64,000 bases of DNA. Origin: Litoditis marina (taxonomy: Eukaryota; Nematoda; Chromadorea; Rhabditida; Rhabditidae). Position numbers and translations under genes: made by a program. This document shows, piece after piece, positions 50,310 to 62,802 of this stretch. The stretch's first letter is position 1. Each line of letters starts with the position of its first letter. The stretch spans positions 16,661,720 to 16,725,719 of the forward strand of contig OZ038438.1 in the NCBI GenBank assembly GCA_964036275.1, read 5' to 3'. The notes beneath the pieces are model-generated. The model was not told the DNA's origin and ran no database searches. It was given only the letters and a program-made list of their open reading frames with translations.

Positions 50310-50471
50310 TCACAGATCCCACGTAAAATTAACATGCCTCCAAAGTGACGTGGTTTTCCTTTTCCTGCGAAACAAATGTCTGATATGGCGCGCATTCTGA
50401 GCGTACGAGTTGTTCTCGTCGGGTGGTAGAATTCTCAAAGTTTCAGCTTCAGCACGAATAAATTCAGAAAT
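50310..50471 (-). CDS. Isolated exon-like stretch, unknown
   Basis: After the acceptor gtcttcttag the frame reads 53 residues to TGA. It is strongly charged (EFIRAEAETLRILPPDENNS, then RHIRHLFRRKRK). The composition is protein-like, but no compatible upstream exon was found and no family is recognised. A second frame through the same DNA also has plausible splice sites (exon ending at a GTGAGTAC donor), so coding status is unresolved. Confidence 0.2.
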   Translation of the reverse strand: MSEFIRAEAETLRILPPDENNSYAQNARHIRHLFRRKRKTTSLWRHVNFTWDL

Positions 50472-52014
50472 CTAAGAAGACTCGACATGACAACAAAGTT
50501 GAAAGCAATCAAGTTGTAGGTCAGAAGACGAAAAATTCTTCTTGGTTGTAATAACCGATTGAACGATAGTTCCAACTGTGGATACATAGGCCCCTTTTCA
50601 AACCTCTGGGCTGTACGTATAATCCCAGAGCGAATTGAAAATGTTCTCATTCGAAGTATCATGCCACTACCAATATCTGCAGATTGAATTTACTAAAGAA
50701 ACGTTTATTACTATTTGACTGGTAGATAAACAGTAACTATACATTAAATTTCCACTACGAACCTGAACCATACATCATTTCACTGAATATTCCCAACCTC
50801 GTTCATGCGAAAGTCTCCTCCAGTAGCGAAATAATAGCAAAATTACTACGGCAGCACAATGAGCTTATACCCCTACTCTGAAGCCTGAACGCTAGTAGAT
50901 ACGCGAGGAAAAAACCCAATATTGATATCAACTAGGGAATCTACTAGCGTTTCGGGTTACGGTAGCTGAAGTATTGTTGAAGTTGTTGAAAAGCAATATT
51001 ATAGACTGTGATTCTATTGAAACGTTTGCAGCCTGATGTTCATGCACACGTCGGTCTATAGATATGAAAAAAGTAAGGTATAGTATGATTAGTATACAAA
51101 CATCAAATTACAAAGTCAGTAAGGTCAGAAGGACGTACATCCCTTCAGAATTCCTTCCATGAGCAATGTTTACTAATGCTCTGTCAATAAAAAAGTTCCC
51201 TAAGTTGTGTCGTTAATTGCAAAAGGTGTTGTTTCTATGACCCTAAAAACCATACCAATTGCCAACATACCTGCAGTTTTGACACGTAAAATTTTGAGAA
51301 TGTTTCAATTTTACGTAGCGGTTCTTCCTCTGAACCCTACATATGAACTGCCTATTTTTAGTACAATTTATGTTTCGAGCAGCCACGAACGTTCAAGTGC
51401 ATACTGTAAGCGTACTCACCGAGAAGTGGAACAGAGTATATTCGACCATAATCATACTTTAAAGGTCAGATATTTTTTTGAACAACCACATTCTTTTTCT
51501 TCAAAATGTGGACCTTTTCTCAACATTTTTTGCCGAATTTCCTATCGGTTTGAAACTTTTTTTTGAAACATTTGCTTGGACTAAAAAATTCTCAAAATGT
51601 TTTAGCAGACCACCGAGAGCAAACTTTACAGAATATACATTTGATCTAGTTGAAGAAATATTTTCGACAATGAATGTTTATCGATATTAATATTTGAAGC
51701 ACGGATTTGATAACTACGTGAAGGAGGAGTCGAAAATATGGAAATCAGAAATAACATAAAATGTAGGTGAAAATGAGTCAATAAGGATGAGCACCGCCAG
51801 TTGAAGAACATTTACCAGTTGAAAACCTCGAACGTTATTAAAAACACATGAAGAACCGTAACTCAATTTACAGGAGTTCAAGTAGCGAAAACAAATTCTT
51901 ATAAAAACAATTAAGGAATGATGAACGTTAAAATATAGGGCAATTTCTACTTGACAAGATATTTCAAATAACAAAAACCGCAAAAAATATTTACATTAGT
52001 TGATATCCGCCATT

Positions 52015-55000
52015 TCAGTCCAATGTTATGACGTTCTCCGTTTTAATTGAGATGGTTTCACTCGTTGAGTACACCTGATCAGAATCAATTCGCATTGGTT
52101 TCCTAGATTCGCTGTTATACCCCAAAGCCTCCATTTTCGCTTTCTGAAAACAATGTTTGATCAAAACCAAATCAACGTATTGGAAAGTATTTGGACAGTT
52201 TATTCTGATGAAACATGGCGCTACTTGAGTGCATTCATTGTCCACTGAATAACCCGTTTTTATTTAAAATTGTGATTTTGAACTACCTTAATTTCAACAA
52301 TAGAGACGTTCACCAGTGAAAAGGTCACCTTCCACCGAGCTTCGTCACCTCTAGAGTGGTTAATCAATTCCGAAAATCAATTCAATTCAATTCCAATTCC
52401 AACCAATTCTCGGAAAATTCCGAAATTTCAATTCCAATTCTTTCATCATTTCAAAAAACCAATTCAATTCAATTCCAATTCCAATCAATTCTTCAAAATC
52501 GCGAAAATTTCAATTCCAATTCTTTCAATGTTTTCAGAAACCAATTCAATTCAATTCCAGTTCCGACCAATTCCGATCAATTCTCAAAAAATCAATTCCC
52601 ATTTCAATTCTTAGAGCATTTTTTTCTGCAAAAAAGTTCTTAAAACAGTTCCTACATTTGAACAAGATAGAACAAGACAAGAGACTGTCATTTTCCACAC
52701 GTTTGAAATTTCAATTCTGGATCAATTCCGGACCAATTCCAATTCTTTTTACCAATTCTCAAGAAAAACCAATTCAATTCAATTCCATTTTTTCTGGCTG
52801 TCAAAAACCAATTCAATTCAATTCCGATTTTCTCTCAACAAAACCAATTCAATTCAATTCTTAGGAATTGGTTTCACCCAAAAACCAATTCAATTCAATT
52901 TTTCGGAATTGGTTTTCAATTCTTTTCAATTCCAATTCAATTCCTTAAGCACCCTAGTCACCTCAGATATGGCTGTGACCACCACACCGGCGTTTCCTTA
53001 CGTTTTACAACTACACTATCAGTCAGTAACGACAGAAAGGTGAAAACTGAGTGAAGCGTGAAAATTATTTATTAATTATACATGTATAAATTGACTTCAC
53101 CTTTCGATCTCCATCAATATCTATGTAATATCGTGAGGTGTTTTGGTCTCTCTTTTTCGCGATACGCCCTCACTTCAATGATTCAATAAAGATTAAATAC
53201 TTGTAACAGAGCAATATGTATTTCCTGGAAAAACACATTACTATTTTGAGTAGCTAACCTTCAACGCTTCTCTTTTCGCTGCCTTCCTAGCTTTTTCTCG
53301 TAATCGTTCTCTTTCCTTTCTTTCTTTGCGCCTTCTCTCCGCCAATAGCTCTGCTTCCGAGGGGGGCTTTTTTGGAGTTGACAACTAAAGAAGAAATTTG
53401 AACCCAATAAAAATGCTAATGCAGTTACAAGTAGTAAAATGTAGAAAGCACTTTGAAAGTTTAACTCAATTTCGAAAGATGGTCGTTTTTTCCACCATAT
53501 AAAGGTTTCGTGACAAATGAACAAAATAATGGGGCGTGGGGCCTATGCAGCGTGTACAGGCTACGCAAATAGATCTTCAGTTCTAGCTACTAACTGAAAA
53601 AATGTTGTTACAAACAGACGTAACAAGTACGTACGTGCTTCTTTCATTATTAAAACAACATACTAACTTACTAACTCGGTAACTAAAACTTTTTAACACG
53701 AATCAGGTTCTTATATTAGTTATATAGGTTTCCGAAATTTACTCACCAGTTCTGGTAAGGACAGATGAACGCCAGAATAAGGATCGTTATGTTCTTCAAG
53801 CTTCTGCAACAGTACGCGCTTCAATCGCTCCTGCCTCGATATTTCCTGAAAAAAAAGATTATGCACAACTACTATATGGTCCGTCTTCACTTCTTTTTTT
53901 GAGATTTTTCCGTTCCCTGATAAGCTGATTGCGTTTTTGAAACCGCTATCCTTAGGGATTCGCATTCGTCATTGAGAATCCAAGCATACCGTCCATGTTA
54001 TCGGTGTGTTTTATGTCGTGTTATAACTCTATACAAATACGTTATAATATTATTATAAACATCGACCACTGTGAGACTACGGCGTTACAACAGACAACAC
54101 CTTGGTTGTACAACCATAGCAGCTCGTTTTGACGACGACAGCGATAAACAGCAGAACTGAACTTCAAACGCAAAGATCGAAATATTTTTTGGCTTTTCTA
54201 TACTTCAATACATTATTGATGCAAAACAGCTCACCTGTTTGACTTTATATAGCCTATTGAGTAGAGCTGCATTATTAAGTTGAACTTCCGCGTATTTCAC
54301 CTTCAGGTATTTAGTTTTCAGGTGATAACGGTTCGAGTCTGAAGAAAGAAATGAGGGAAGAGAAGAAATTTCAATGGTAGATGATTGGTTCGCAAACCTT
54401 AATTGTTAGGGAGACTTCAAACTCGTCGGGGTGAATGTAATGATACATATTCCGCCCAGACATTTGAAAGAAGGTTGATTAATTTATCAAAGCTGTTTAG
54501 GTTTTGTAGCGCACTGCTGCCATAGAGATACGCAGCAGACAAAATTTAGTCGCAAAAAATTGGTTTTCTTATAGCGGCGAGCATTGTCTTTCCTGTAGCC
54601 AGGCAGGCAAAATCAACAAGCACTTTTTCAGTAGGGGAGACCGGATAAATCTAAATTGAGACGATTTTGGGCATTTTTCGTGGGAAACAACTTCGTTCCT
54701 TCGCCGTACATTTACAATCACACTTCCAGAAATACTGCAACAAAAACGAGAAAATATGTCATCGCAGCTATATCTGTGTCGCCAGCAATAAGCTCACAAG
54801 ACTTTTTCGATTGTGGAACACATTTCAGAGAAGTTGTAACTTGTATCTTGTATTCGGTTATTGAGTTAGCAACATAGTTTCCCTAGCAGTGTTTCAAGAA
54901 GTTTTACCGTTCTTCAGTAGCTTGAACAAATTTTACCAAACCAGAACTGCTTAATCATAGTTTAGGGTGTTAACTATATTCTATGTAAATCATGTATTAT

Positions 55001-55163
55001 GATAATCACTACACTTACCTTTCCCATCGTTAGCACAGGAAGTTGATGGCTTGTCATCGTTGATATTGGCCATGGGTTCAGTGTCTTTTTCGTCATCTTC
55101 CTCATCATTCTCGCCATCTCCATCGAGACAGCTGATCACATCATCAAGAGACAGTTCTTTCAT
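52015..55163 (-). CDS. INO80 complex subunit F (TFPT)-like protein
   Basis: Five exons in transcript order: 55163-55019, 54338-54235, 53845-53747, 53384-53259, 52143-52015 (TGA). All phases agree; 200 aa. The acidic N-terminus (GENDEEDDEKDTEP) is followed by a helix, KYLKVKYAEVQLNNAALLNR, then LYKVKQEISRQERLKRVLLQ. This matches the Y-x-coil-x-N-x-RL-x-V/Q-x-I-x-R-x-R pattern of INO80F/TFPT, a subunit of the INO80 chromatin remodeller. A highly basic Arg/Lys/Glu coil (about 120-160) and an IKTENVITLD tail complete it. A nuclear role is inferred. The start is the first ATG of exon 1 and is the least certain point. The last intron hosts a large repeat island. Other short acidic/basic nuclear coiled-coil families cannot be excluded. 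Confidence 0.6.
52352..52956. mobile_element. Palindromic-word island of CAATTC/GAATTG with hAT-like ends
   Basis: About 600 bp composed mainly of CCAATTCAATTC words and a few GAATTG in the opposite sense. Ends are TAGAGTGGTTAA and TTAAGCACCCTA (inverted, 10 of 12). They are flanked by a perfect 8-bp direct repeat GTCACCTC (52344-52351 and 52957-52964). An 8-bp duplication with TAGGGTG-type ends is the hAT superfamily pattern. No transposase is present. It lies in intron 52144-53258 of the INO80F-like gene. Confidence 0.8.
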
Positions 55164-56012
55164 CTCAAAATCAAACCAGTAGAATATAAGATGAATTAAA
55201 AAAATTGAAAAACTGATATTTTTCTCATCCTGTCTAGATGTAAGTATAAATACATATATTATTAACAATTCTGTAAACCACTATTTTCTTTAAATAGCGC
55301 ATGTATTCATTATTAAACATTTTTAGGTGAACAGAAACCTCACAATAGAACAGCAGTACAGCGATAAACTAAATTAATATAAGTGAACTTTGAAGGTATG
55401 AAATGATATGAGATACAATTTTTATTATTTTATTTAAAATGGAGGGTTTACCGCCACACATAGCTTTCAAAATCACTATTTCCCTCTTATTTCTTGTATC
55501 AACGTGCTGACTCTTGCAACGATGCTCTGCCTACTGTATGGCTCGACGATAATTTAAAATATTCAAAATGGTAATTTTTGGATGTGAGTAATCAGCATTA
55601 TTTTTACTGAATGAAGTATTTATATTTTCATTGTATTTTATTTAATTTCCATGTAGGCGACCGTTCCACTGAGAACATATATAGTTAAAGCAGTTGATCT
55701 TGCATAACATGTCCTTTTATTATGAATAATTTAGTTCAGCAGGCCAATTCAATCAAATACGACGTTTTGTATATCAATCATCATTATTTTTATCATTGTT
55801 GGTCTCTTCTCCATGAACTAGGTGAATGTGAAACGCAGTGGTTCTGTTCTCTGACATTTCATCATCTCACTATACTCTGTTCCAACCAAATACTGGTCGA
55901 TTCTGTATATTAACTGCCCCCCCCCCCTCCTCTCATTGCCTCCTCAATTTCGAGATGAACTTGCGAACTTCACAATGTTTTGCAAGTCAATTCTAATATT
56001 TCTCTTCATTTC

Positions 56013-56014
56013 AG
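56013..56014 (+). promoter_or_regulatory. Probable spliced-leader acceptor of CLPTM1
   Basis: The acceptor cttcatttcag ends six bases before the CLPTM1 ATG (56021), and no upstream in-frame coding sequence is seen. This fits a trans-spliced first exon. Confidence 0.5.
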
Positions 56015-56020
56015 GTAATA

Positions 56021-59000
56021 ATGGCCGATGTGGCTGCTGTCGAGCCCGCCGCACAGGGTGCTGCACCCGAAGAACAGCCGGTACTGTCGGTCCACGGCGT
56101 TCTCGTATACAGTAATTTTTGCGATTAAACTTGTATTGAGCTCCGTCCACAAAGTTTTCGTGGCGGGACACTGTATCCCACTGCAATTTGGAACGGTGCC
56201 AGCACTAATTCGCTGCGTATCGCGCTTATTTTCACGCAAATCATTTGCGGAGCGTCTCAAATCGAGGACGCGAGTTCCTTATTTAATAAAGCTGTTCTTG
56301 AGAACGCCGTGGGTCACACATAAGACAAAAATAATCAAAAAATTCTGTGTCCCAAGTCTCAAGGAATCACTCTTCGAGTTTGATTGTTAGCTTGTGGTGT
56401 GTTGAAAGCTTTAAAGGCTGTCTCAATTCAAAAGGAAGGCAAATTCAGTCAATGAATATCACGCATTGGTACTATTATTACTTGTACTTGTCACACTGTA
56501 ACTATTACTCAAATAACGGTCACAAATTAATAGAATGTGGTGCAACGTTCAACAACATCACTTTCATTTTTATTTTTCAGCAAGGCGTCTGGGGTGTTAT
56601 ACGTGGAATGGCCGGTCGTATGCTCATGATTTATGTTGTGACTAGTATGATAAAGGTGAGTCAAATATTATCTTCTGTAGAAACATATCTGAGGTCTTGT
56701 ACGTGTCTTATACGTAGTGCGATAATACCTAGTACGTGGCGGGAGGTACTTATACATGATCATTTTCCATAATTAGTCAGTAAGTCGCACCGAAGTAATG
56801 ATCAGGGATGGGTAGGGAATACCATACAGTATGTGTCCACCCACCTCTTTCCCTGATTAAAATAGTCCAATATCAACAATAATGTTCCACACTACCTTTC
56901 AAATTATGCTAACGGTTGTCTCCTTGACTTTTCTGGTTTGGTAAGCTATTTAGTTAATCATCATCTGCTCTTCCCTGGTAATGTCCAATATTGTATTCAC
57001 GAACGGTTGTTTTATGATGATGAGTACATACAGTTGATTGTATCTATAACACAGTTATGTTGACAGATTTTCAGAAAAAAATATGCCTCTTTCCCAATAT
57101 CGGAAAAATGCCCATTTTCATACCAAATTGTAAAGTTTCATTTATTCGAATCGAAAAAAGAATATCTCCATCCTTTTTTGTAGAATAGTCATCGCTTACT
57201 GGGTTGTGTTTGCATCTTGTATGCTCTTCCAGGGATGGAGTAGTGGTCCGGCACAATCCAATCAAAACGTGTCAGTGCAAACGTCTAAATATCCTCCCGC
57301 AAGAAACATTTACCCGCCGGGTCAATTATTCGATTTACATCTATACGTCGATGACACCGTAAGTCGTTTTTAGAATGTGATCGATTATTAAGGGATTTTA
57401 GGGCCAATTCTACAACTAACCGGGTTTTCAGGTAACCTAACCGATTTTTGGTAACCCTTTTTTCAGGTTACCTCACAGGTAACCGGTAGGTAACCTAAAA
57501 CTAAAATCCGGTTACCGTACAAACTAACGGTAAAAACACATTTTCCGTTGGAAAAACAGGTAACCGGTTTTTCATTTTCGGTTACCGACCGGTTACCTAT
57601 CGAAGTAACCGGAAAAAAGGTTACAAACAAACCGGTTAGGTTACCGAAAAACCCGGTTACATATAGAATTCACCGGATTTTAGTCAAACTGCAGATAATT
57701 AGAAATATTTCCCATTTAACAGAGAGGGCGATATTTACCATTTTCAACACTCATATTCCGTTTAGGCTCCTTTTCAAAAGTTAAGCAGGGTGTTCCTTCC
57801 GTATATAAATTTCTCTTATACGCGATGAACAGATAGCTTGTTTTGCATTTATTCCACCCTCCCATCTGATTGCCTATGGCTATCGTTCCAGTTTCCCTCA
57901 CATTCAACCTTAATAATAAGTTCATCACTTTTTAGGATCTGTTGTTTGTTGACTTTGACCGAGATGAGAAACTGTTTTGGAGAGAATTGGGGCTCAGATA
58001 TGGAGATTGGACTTCAGGGCCAGAAAAGGTACATTCTTGTTTATCTTTGTCAAATTAATATTACGAACGATGATGATACCTGGTATTAGTATTATTTAAA
58101 ATAAAATTCAGTAGAATCTGGAATCGTTATCGAAAATTCGAAAACTTAATATCTTTTGAAATTTATTTAGTGAAGCTTGCAACGTTCCAACTCTTTAGTG
58201 AACTGTTTTAAACTGCCATGATAGTACCTGTAGAAAGATTCGCCTCATAACTATATAGAGTCTACATTTCACGTCCACATTCTGTTCGATTTCAGGATGG
58301 TATCCATGTGTTCCACAAAACAATGCCAACTCCGGATGTGCTTATCAGAAACCAATCTCTATACCTTCATGTGTTCCTCACGAAAAATGGACACTCGCCC
58401 AATCCAAAGGATAGGAGTTATATGAAGCGCGAAGTTGGTTTTTTCTAGTTATATTGTTATATAGATGAATGTCAGAACCTTTTATATTGCTTTAGATTAT
58501 TTTCACGCCAAATTGGTTACCTAGAATAACGAAAGGTAGTAGGTAGTGCATAAACTTGCAATTTTAAAGTAAACCTGTCTTTAAATGCGGCATACAACAA
58601 AATCGTCTCGCCCTTGATATGATTTATGTTAAGTTCTGTTTTTCAGCATCAGTATTCTGAAAGCAAAACTAATTTGGTTGAAATTTCATGGCAATTCAGA
58701 CTATCTACGATGTGAAGCAATTGAACAAGTTCAAGAAGAAGTATTACAAGAAAACTACCAACCTTTTAACGGGAGAGAGTGAGCAGAGCGAGGAAGACCT
58801 CAAGAAAGCTGATGTCATGAAATACGAGGTTAGTCTCACCGTTCTGAAAACGCTATCCATTTGATTTAGTTTTATCTATATGAAAATTTTAGTTATAAAT
58901 ATAGCGGTATTCTATTTCGATTTTCAAGAGTACTCCTACTCCAGTAAAGTCGTTCAAATAGCAAAATAAATCGAACACTACCAAGATAGGGAGAAATGGT

Positions 59001-62000
59001 ATAATTTTCGAGAAATGGTAAATTTTGATGCAAATTCGTAGTTTTGGGTTTATTAGGTGTAAAAACGATGAAATTTCACGAAAATTGTCACACCTTACTG
59101 GCGTATGAACAGTTTGAAGGAGTTTACCTTTTGGTGGCCTCAAAGCTAGACATCTACGGTATAATCACTCAAAATTGAGTCTCAAAAAGAGGTATCATGT
59201 ACATGTTCCCAATATCCCAATGTGTGTCTATTAGTCACAATTGCTGTGTGGCTGTTGATATGTCAAATGGAATATTGCGAACAAAACGATAACTCGCTAG
59301 TTTGTAATGGTATGTTCTTTCCAGTTTTTTTTAGTAAATACGACAAACCTAGTCAGAACAGAACACCATTTTTTCATTGCATTTACTACATCAAAAATTT
59401 AGGTTCGTTAATGGACCACCACCACATCACCTTGCTCATGTTTCCCAGCTCTAATCTCTTTATATATACATACATGTTTTTGTCAGGTTCTCAACTTTTG
59501 GCATCCGAATATCACCATCAATCTTGTAGACGATCAGACACAGTGGACTAAAGGTATTCTATTTGTTTTCTAACAATATAGTGTTTCAATCGGGTCGCAT
59601 GCAACCAGAATACAAGCAGGTTACATGTGTACAAAACCATTGGTTGCTTTTAAAAAATGCAACCGAAATCACGTTCCATAACCGAAAAGCAAATTTGGTT
59701 GCATTTGAAAAGCAACCAGGTTGCATGTGTACAAAACCATTGGTTGCTCTCATAAATGCAACCGGGTTGCATCTCAAATGCAACCGAAATCACGTTACAT
59801 AACCAAAAAGTCAAATTTTGTTGCATTTGAAAAGCAACCAGGTTGCATTTGAAATCAACCAATAGTTTTGTACACATGCAACCGGGTTGTATTTTGGTTG
59901 GATGCTACCCGGTTGCATGTGTAAACCGCCGATAATATAATATGTCATTCGATTTTAGGTGCCCTTCCGTCGCCCCTGGACGAGTCCGTTAAGTTCGATT
60001 CCGTGGGAGGTTTTTATTATCCGATAATGCTCTTCAACACTTACTGGAATTTGGGATCGGAGTATATGCCAATTAACGACACAGTCAAGGTATCTGAACT
60101 ATTGAAATAAACACTGATTGAAATAAACATTTGAGCACATGCCGGATTAGTGCTGTACCCTATTATGACCACAAAAGAGTGACCTTCAGCAAATATGTCC
60201 ACTGCATGGTTGTATCTATTCTAAATCTAGTTTGTTTATAATTCTCTGGTTATATAGTCAGTTTTGACGTTTAGGTTGAATTTCAGTTCATCAGTTTTGT
60301 TTTCAGGAGCTCAATCTCACCATCACCTATCAACCGCTAACATTGTTCAAATATCAACTTTATGCCAGCCAACAGGTCAGTAGTAATATATTCTAATCGT
60401 ATGCATTATTTACAACAGATTTTTATTTTTATTCTTTTCTCTTATTCCTATAGATGCGTAACAAGTGGTCTTCTATGTTGGGAGGCGATATGTTCGAACA
60501 GGAGGACGATGATCAAGATTCTATCAAACAAGCGCTCCTCGAAACCAATCCCATTTTACTAGGTAGGATATGTGCAAACTATTATCAGGTGTGACCAACA
60601 GCAACGATTAAGATCATCATATTTCATGGTGTTTCAGAGTATTTTCTGAAGAAAAATAACTTTGGATACACATTAGTGTATCATAACCCACGAGAGACCC
60701 ATCCAACAACCCTCATATATGTAATTTTATTTGTGGTATACAAATTACAGGAGTTACCATGGTTGTGTCACTTCTACACACTGTGTTCGAGTTTCTCGCT
60801 TTCAAAAATGATATTCAATTCTGGAGATCAAGAAAGGATCTTGTCGGTCTGTCTGTTCGATCTGTGCTTTTCAATATTTTCCAAGTGAGTTTTCTCGAAG
60901 ATGGTGATGGAATGGGGGTACCTTATAAAAAGATATGTTTTGACATCAATGTTTTACCTTTCGCCTTCCCGTAGTACTCATCGAAAGAACAAATGGAGTT
61001 AAAGATATAGTGATTTTCTTTTCGAAATCTTCATTCTCGGCTCCGCTAACTTAACGTAAATATGACTTTTTGTAAAGTACTCTTCTATTTTTTCCCTTCT
61101 TTCAAACTAGTGATTTATCGGGGAAATCTTATTACAAAATTTCAGTCTCTTATCGTGTTCCTCTACATCTGCGATAATGATACCAACTTTGTGGTCAAAA
61201 TGTCTGTAGGAGTTGGACTATTGATCGAGTGTTGGAAAATACCGAAAGTCATGAACGTGCAGGTAGTATTTATATTCCATTTCTCTCTATGAAGTAGTGT
61301 GTATTCATTTGGCAGCTCCTTGTTCTGATATTTACAAATAACTTTACTTACACACCACAGATAACACACACGTGTACTTCACCAACACCATAAGAAAAAG
61401 AATGAACCACAAATTTAGTAGTCAGATCTTCGAAAAACTGGACCAACCCGAAAAGTTAACTGACGGCCGTCAATAATCAGTTGCTTGGATCGCAGACAAT
61501 AATTTTCGCTTACAGATCGACTATGAGAATAAAATAGGTGGCGTCATTCCTAGAATTAACTTCAGTGACAAGGGATCGTATGTTGAAAGCGATACCAAAA
61601 TATATGATCAGGTTAGTTTGTATTTATTCATAGATATTGATACATATTCAAGGTGGGTTTTTCTGGTTGCTGTACATACCTCATCAAATTAATTATTCTT
61701 TAGTGTTTTTGTTTTTGATCAGAGCGTGTTTTTGATCTATCATTCATGATTTTTCTCACTAAATCAATATACATGGGTTTATGGACTCAACATATTGTAT
61801 TCATGTTTTTGTGTTACAGATGGCTTTCAAATATCTCTCCTGGGCCTTGTTCCCATTGCTGGGTGGTTATGCTGTTTATTCTGTTGTCTACGTAGAACAG
61901 CGTGGGTGGTATTCGTGGGTGCTCAACATGTTGTACGGCTTCCTCCTCACATTTGGATTCATCACAATGACTCCACAGGTATTTGTTATAGCTTGTTATT

Positions 62001-62802
62001 ATTCTTAGTAAAAATACGAAGAAAATAATTCGACATTATTTTTAAACGTTTCGTTTCTACAGATGTTTATTCGTAATCTAATGTGGTTCAGCTGATATTT
62101 ATTCATTTGTGGTGGACTGTGGTGTAAATTTCAAATACGAAAAAAGTTGTCCTTACTCTTCTTGGTTCATTGGCTAGAAATGTATTGCGTTTCAGCTTTT
62201 CATCAACTATAAGTTGAAGTCAGTCGCTCACCTACCCTGGAGAATGTTGACATACAAGTTCATCAATACTTTTATCGATGACCTCTTCGCCTTTGTGATC
62301 AGAATGCCTATGATGTACAGAATAGGCTGTTTCCGCGACGATATCATCTTCATTGTGAGTAGACCTTTTTCACTTTGCGTTTTTCATATATGCATATACG
62401 TAAAATACCCTATTTTGATGTTGACTGATTCACTTTTGCCCGATTTTGACTGGGGCATGCTCACTTTTTTGCTTTTGGGGTAATGTTATAGATTCTCGGT
62501 AAAATTTTAAAAAATTCTGTCTTTTTCAATGACATATGCTTACTTTTTTAGGATGCTCATGCTCACTTCTTTCGACCTGATGTGAACCTTTTTTAACATA
62601 TGATATCATTTTCCTAATAAGTTCTTTTCAGATTTACGTGTACCAGCGCTGGGTTTATCGTGTTGATCCCAAACGCATGAATGAGTTTGGAACATCAATG
62701 GAGCCTCCAGCTGAAGAAATAACTAATGAGACAGCCGCTATCGCTAGCGCTTCCGATTCGGTCTCTACTGAGAATACCAATGAAACCAAAAAAGACAAGT
62801 GA
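56021..62802 (+). CDS. CLPTM1: CLPTM1 family transmembrane protein
   Basis: Sixteen exons: 56021-56080, 56581-56655, 57233-57358, 57936-58028, 58296-58433, 58700-58828, 59487-59553, 59959-60089, 60307-60375, 60454-60562, 60751-60884, 61146-61262, 61516-61611, 61820-61978, 62196-62354, 62632-62802 (TGA). All phases agree; 610 aa against 669 for the human protein. Family blocks: YPPGQLFDLHLYV, VLNFWHPNITINLVDD, HTVFEFLAFKNDIQFWR, KIGGVIPRINF, MAFKYLSWALFPLLGGYAVY, PWRMLTYKFINTFIDDLFAF. One N-terminal membrane segment, a large lumenal domain, then several C-terminal membrane segments. In mammals CLPTM1 holds GABA-A receptors in the ER; the related CLPTM1L acts as a GPI-lipid scramblase. The Ser/Thr/Asn-rich tail ends KKDK, a KKXX ER-retrieval signal. 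Introns 3 and 7 carry repeat islands. AATAAA at 63116-63121 is the likely poly(A) signal. Confidence 0.97.
57402..57674. mobile_element. Palindromic-word island of GGTAACC/GGTTACC with 9-bp duplication
   Basis: About 270 bp dominated by AGGTAACC, GGTTACCG and AACCGGTT. Ends are inverted: GGCCAATTCTACAACTAACC on the left against GGTGAATTCTATATGTAACC from the right. A perfect 9-bp direct repeat GGATTTTAG flanks it (57393-57401 and 57675-57683). Nine-base duplications are usual for Mutator-like elements. It lies in CLPTM1 intron 57359-57935. Confidence 0.8.
59591..59911. mobile_element. Palindromic-word island of GCAACC/GGTTGC
   Basis: About 320 bp of repeated words such as GCAACCAGGTTGCAT, TTTGGTTGCATTTGAAAAGC and ACATGCAACC. 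Ends are inverted: CGGGTCGCATGCAACCAGAA on the left, CGGGTAGCATCCAACCAAAA from the right (17 of 20). No target-site duplication was recognised. It lies in CLPTM1 intron 59554-59958. Confidence 0.7.

Larger units (their letters stand above)
42975..52014. other. About 9 kb gene-poor region
   Basis: No gene with matching splice sites was found on either strand. Contents: a poly-C run at about 43373-43388, a foldback element near 44.0 kb, copy 2 of the 274-bp repeat, imperfect direct repeats near 49.73 and 50.02 kb (both containing CTCCTACAGTA), and one isolated exon-like stretch on the minus strand at 50310-50471. The GPCR promoter presumably lies just above 42974. Confidence 0.4.

Noticed and set aside
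51207..51690. Plus-strand frames of 119 and 70 codons downstream of the INO80F-like gene
   Set aside because: AT-rich Phe/Ile/Tyr composition, overlapping frames and no recognisable motif. I looked for a transposase and found none.
52356..52864. Asn/Gln/Phe-rich open frames of 95 and 68 codons
   Set aside because: Translation of the CAATTC repeat island, not a gene.
59563..59877. Open frames on both strands rich in Cys, Asn and Met
   Set aside because: Translation of the GCAACC repeat island inside a CLPTM1 intron.
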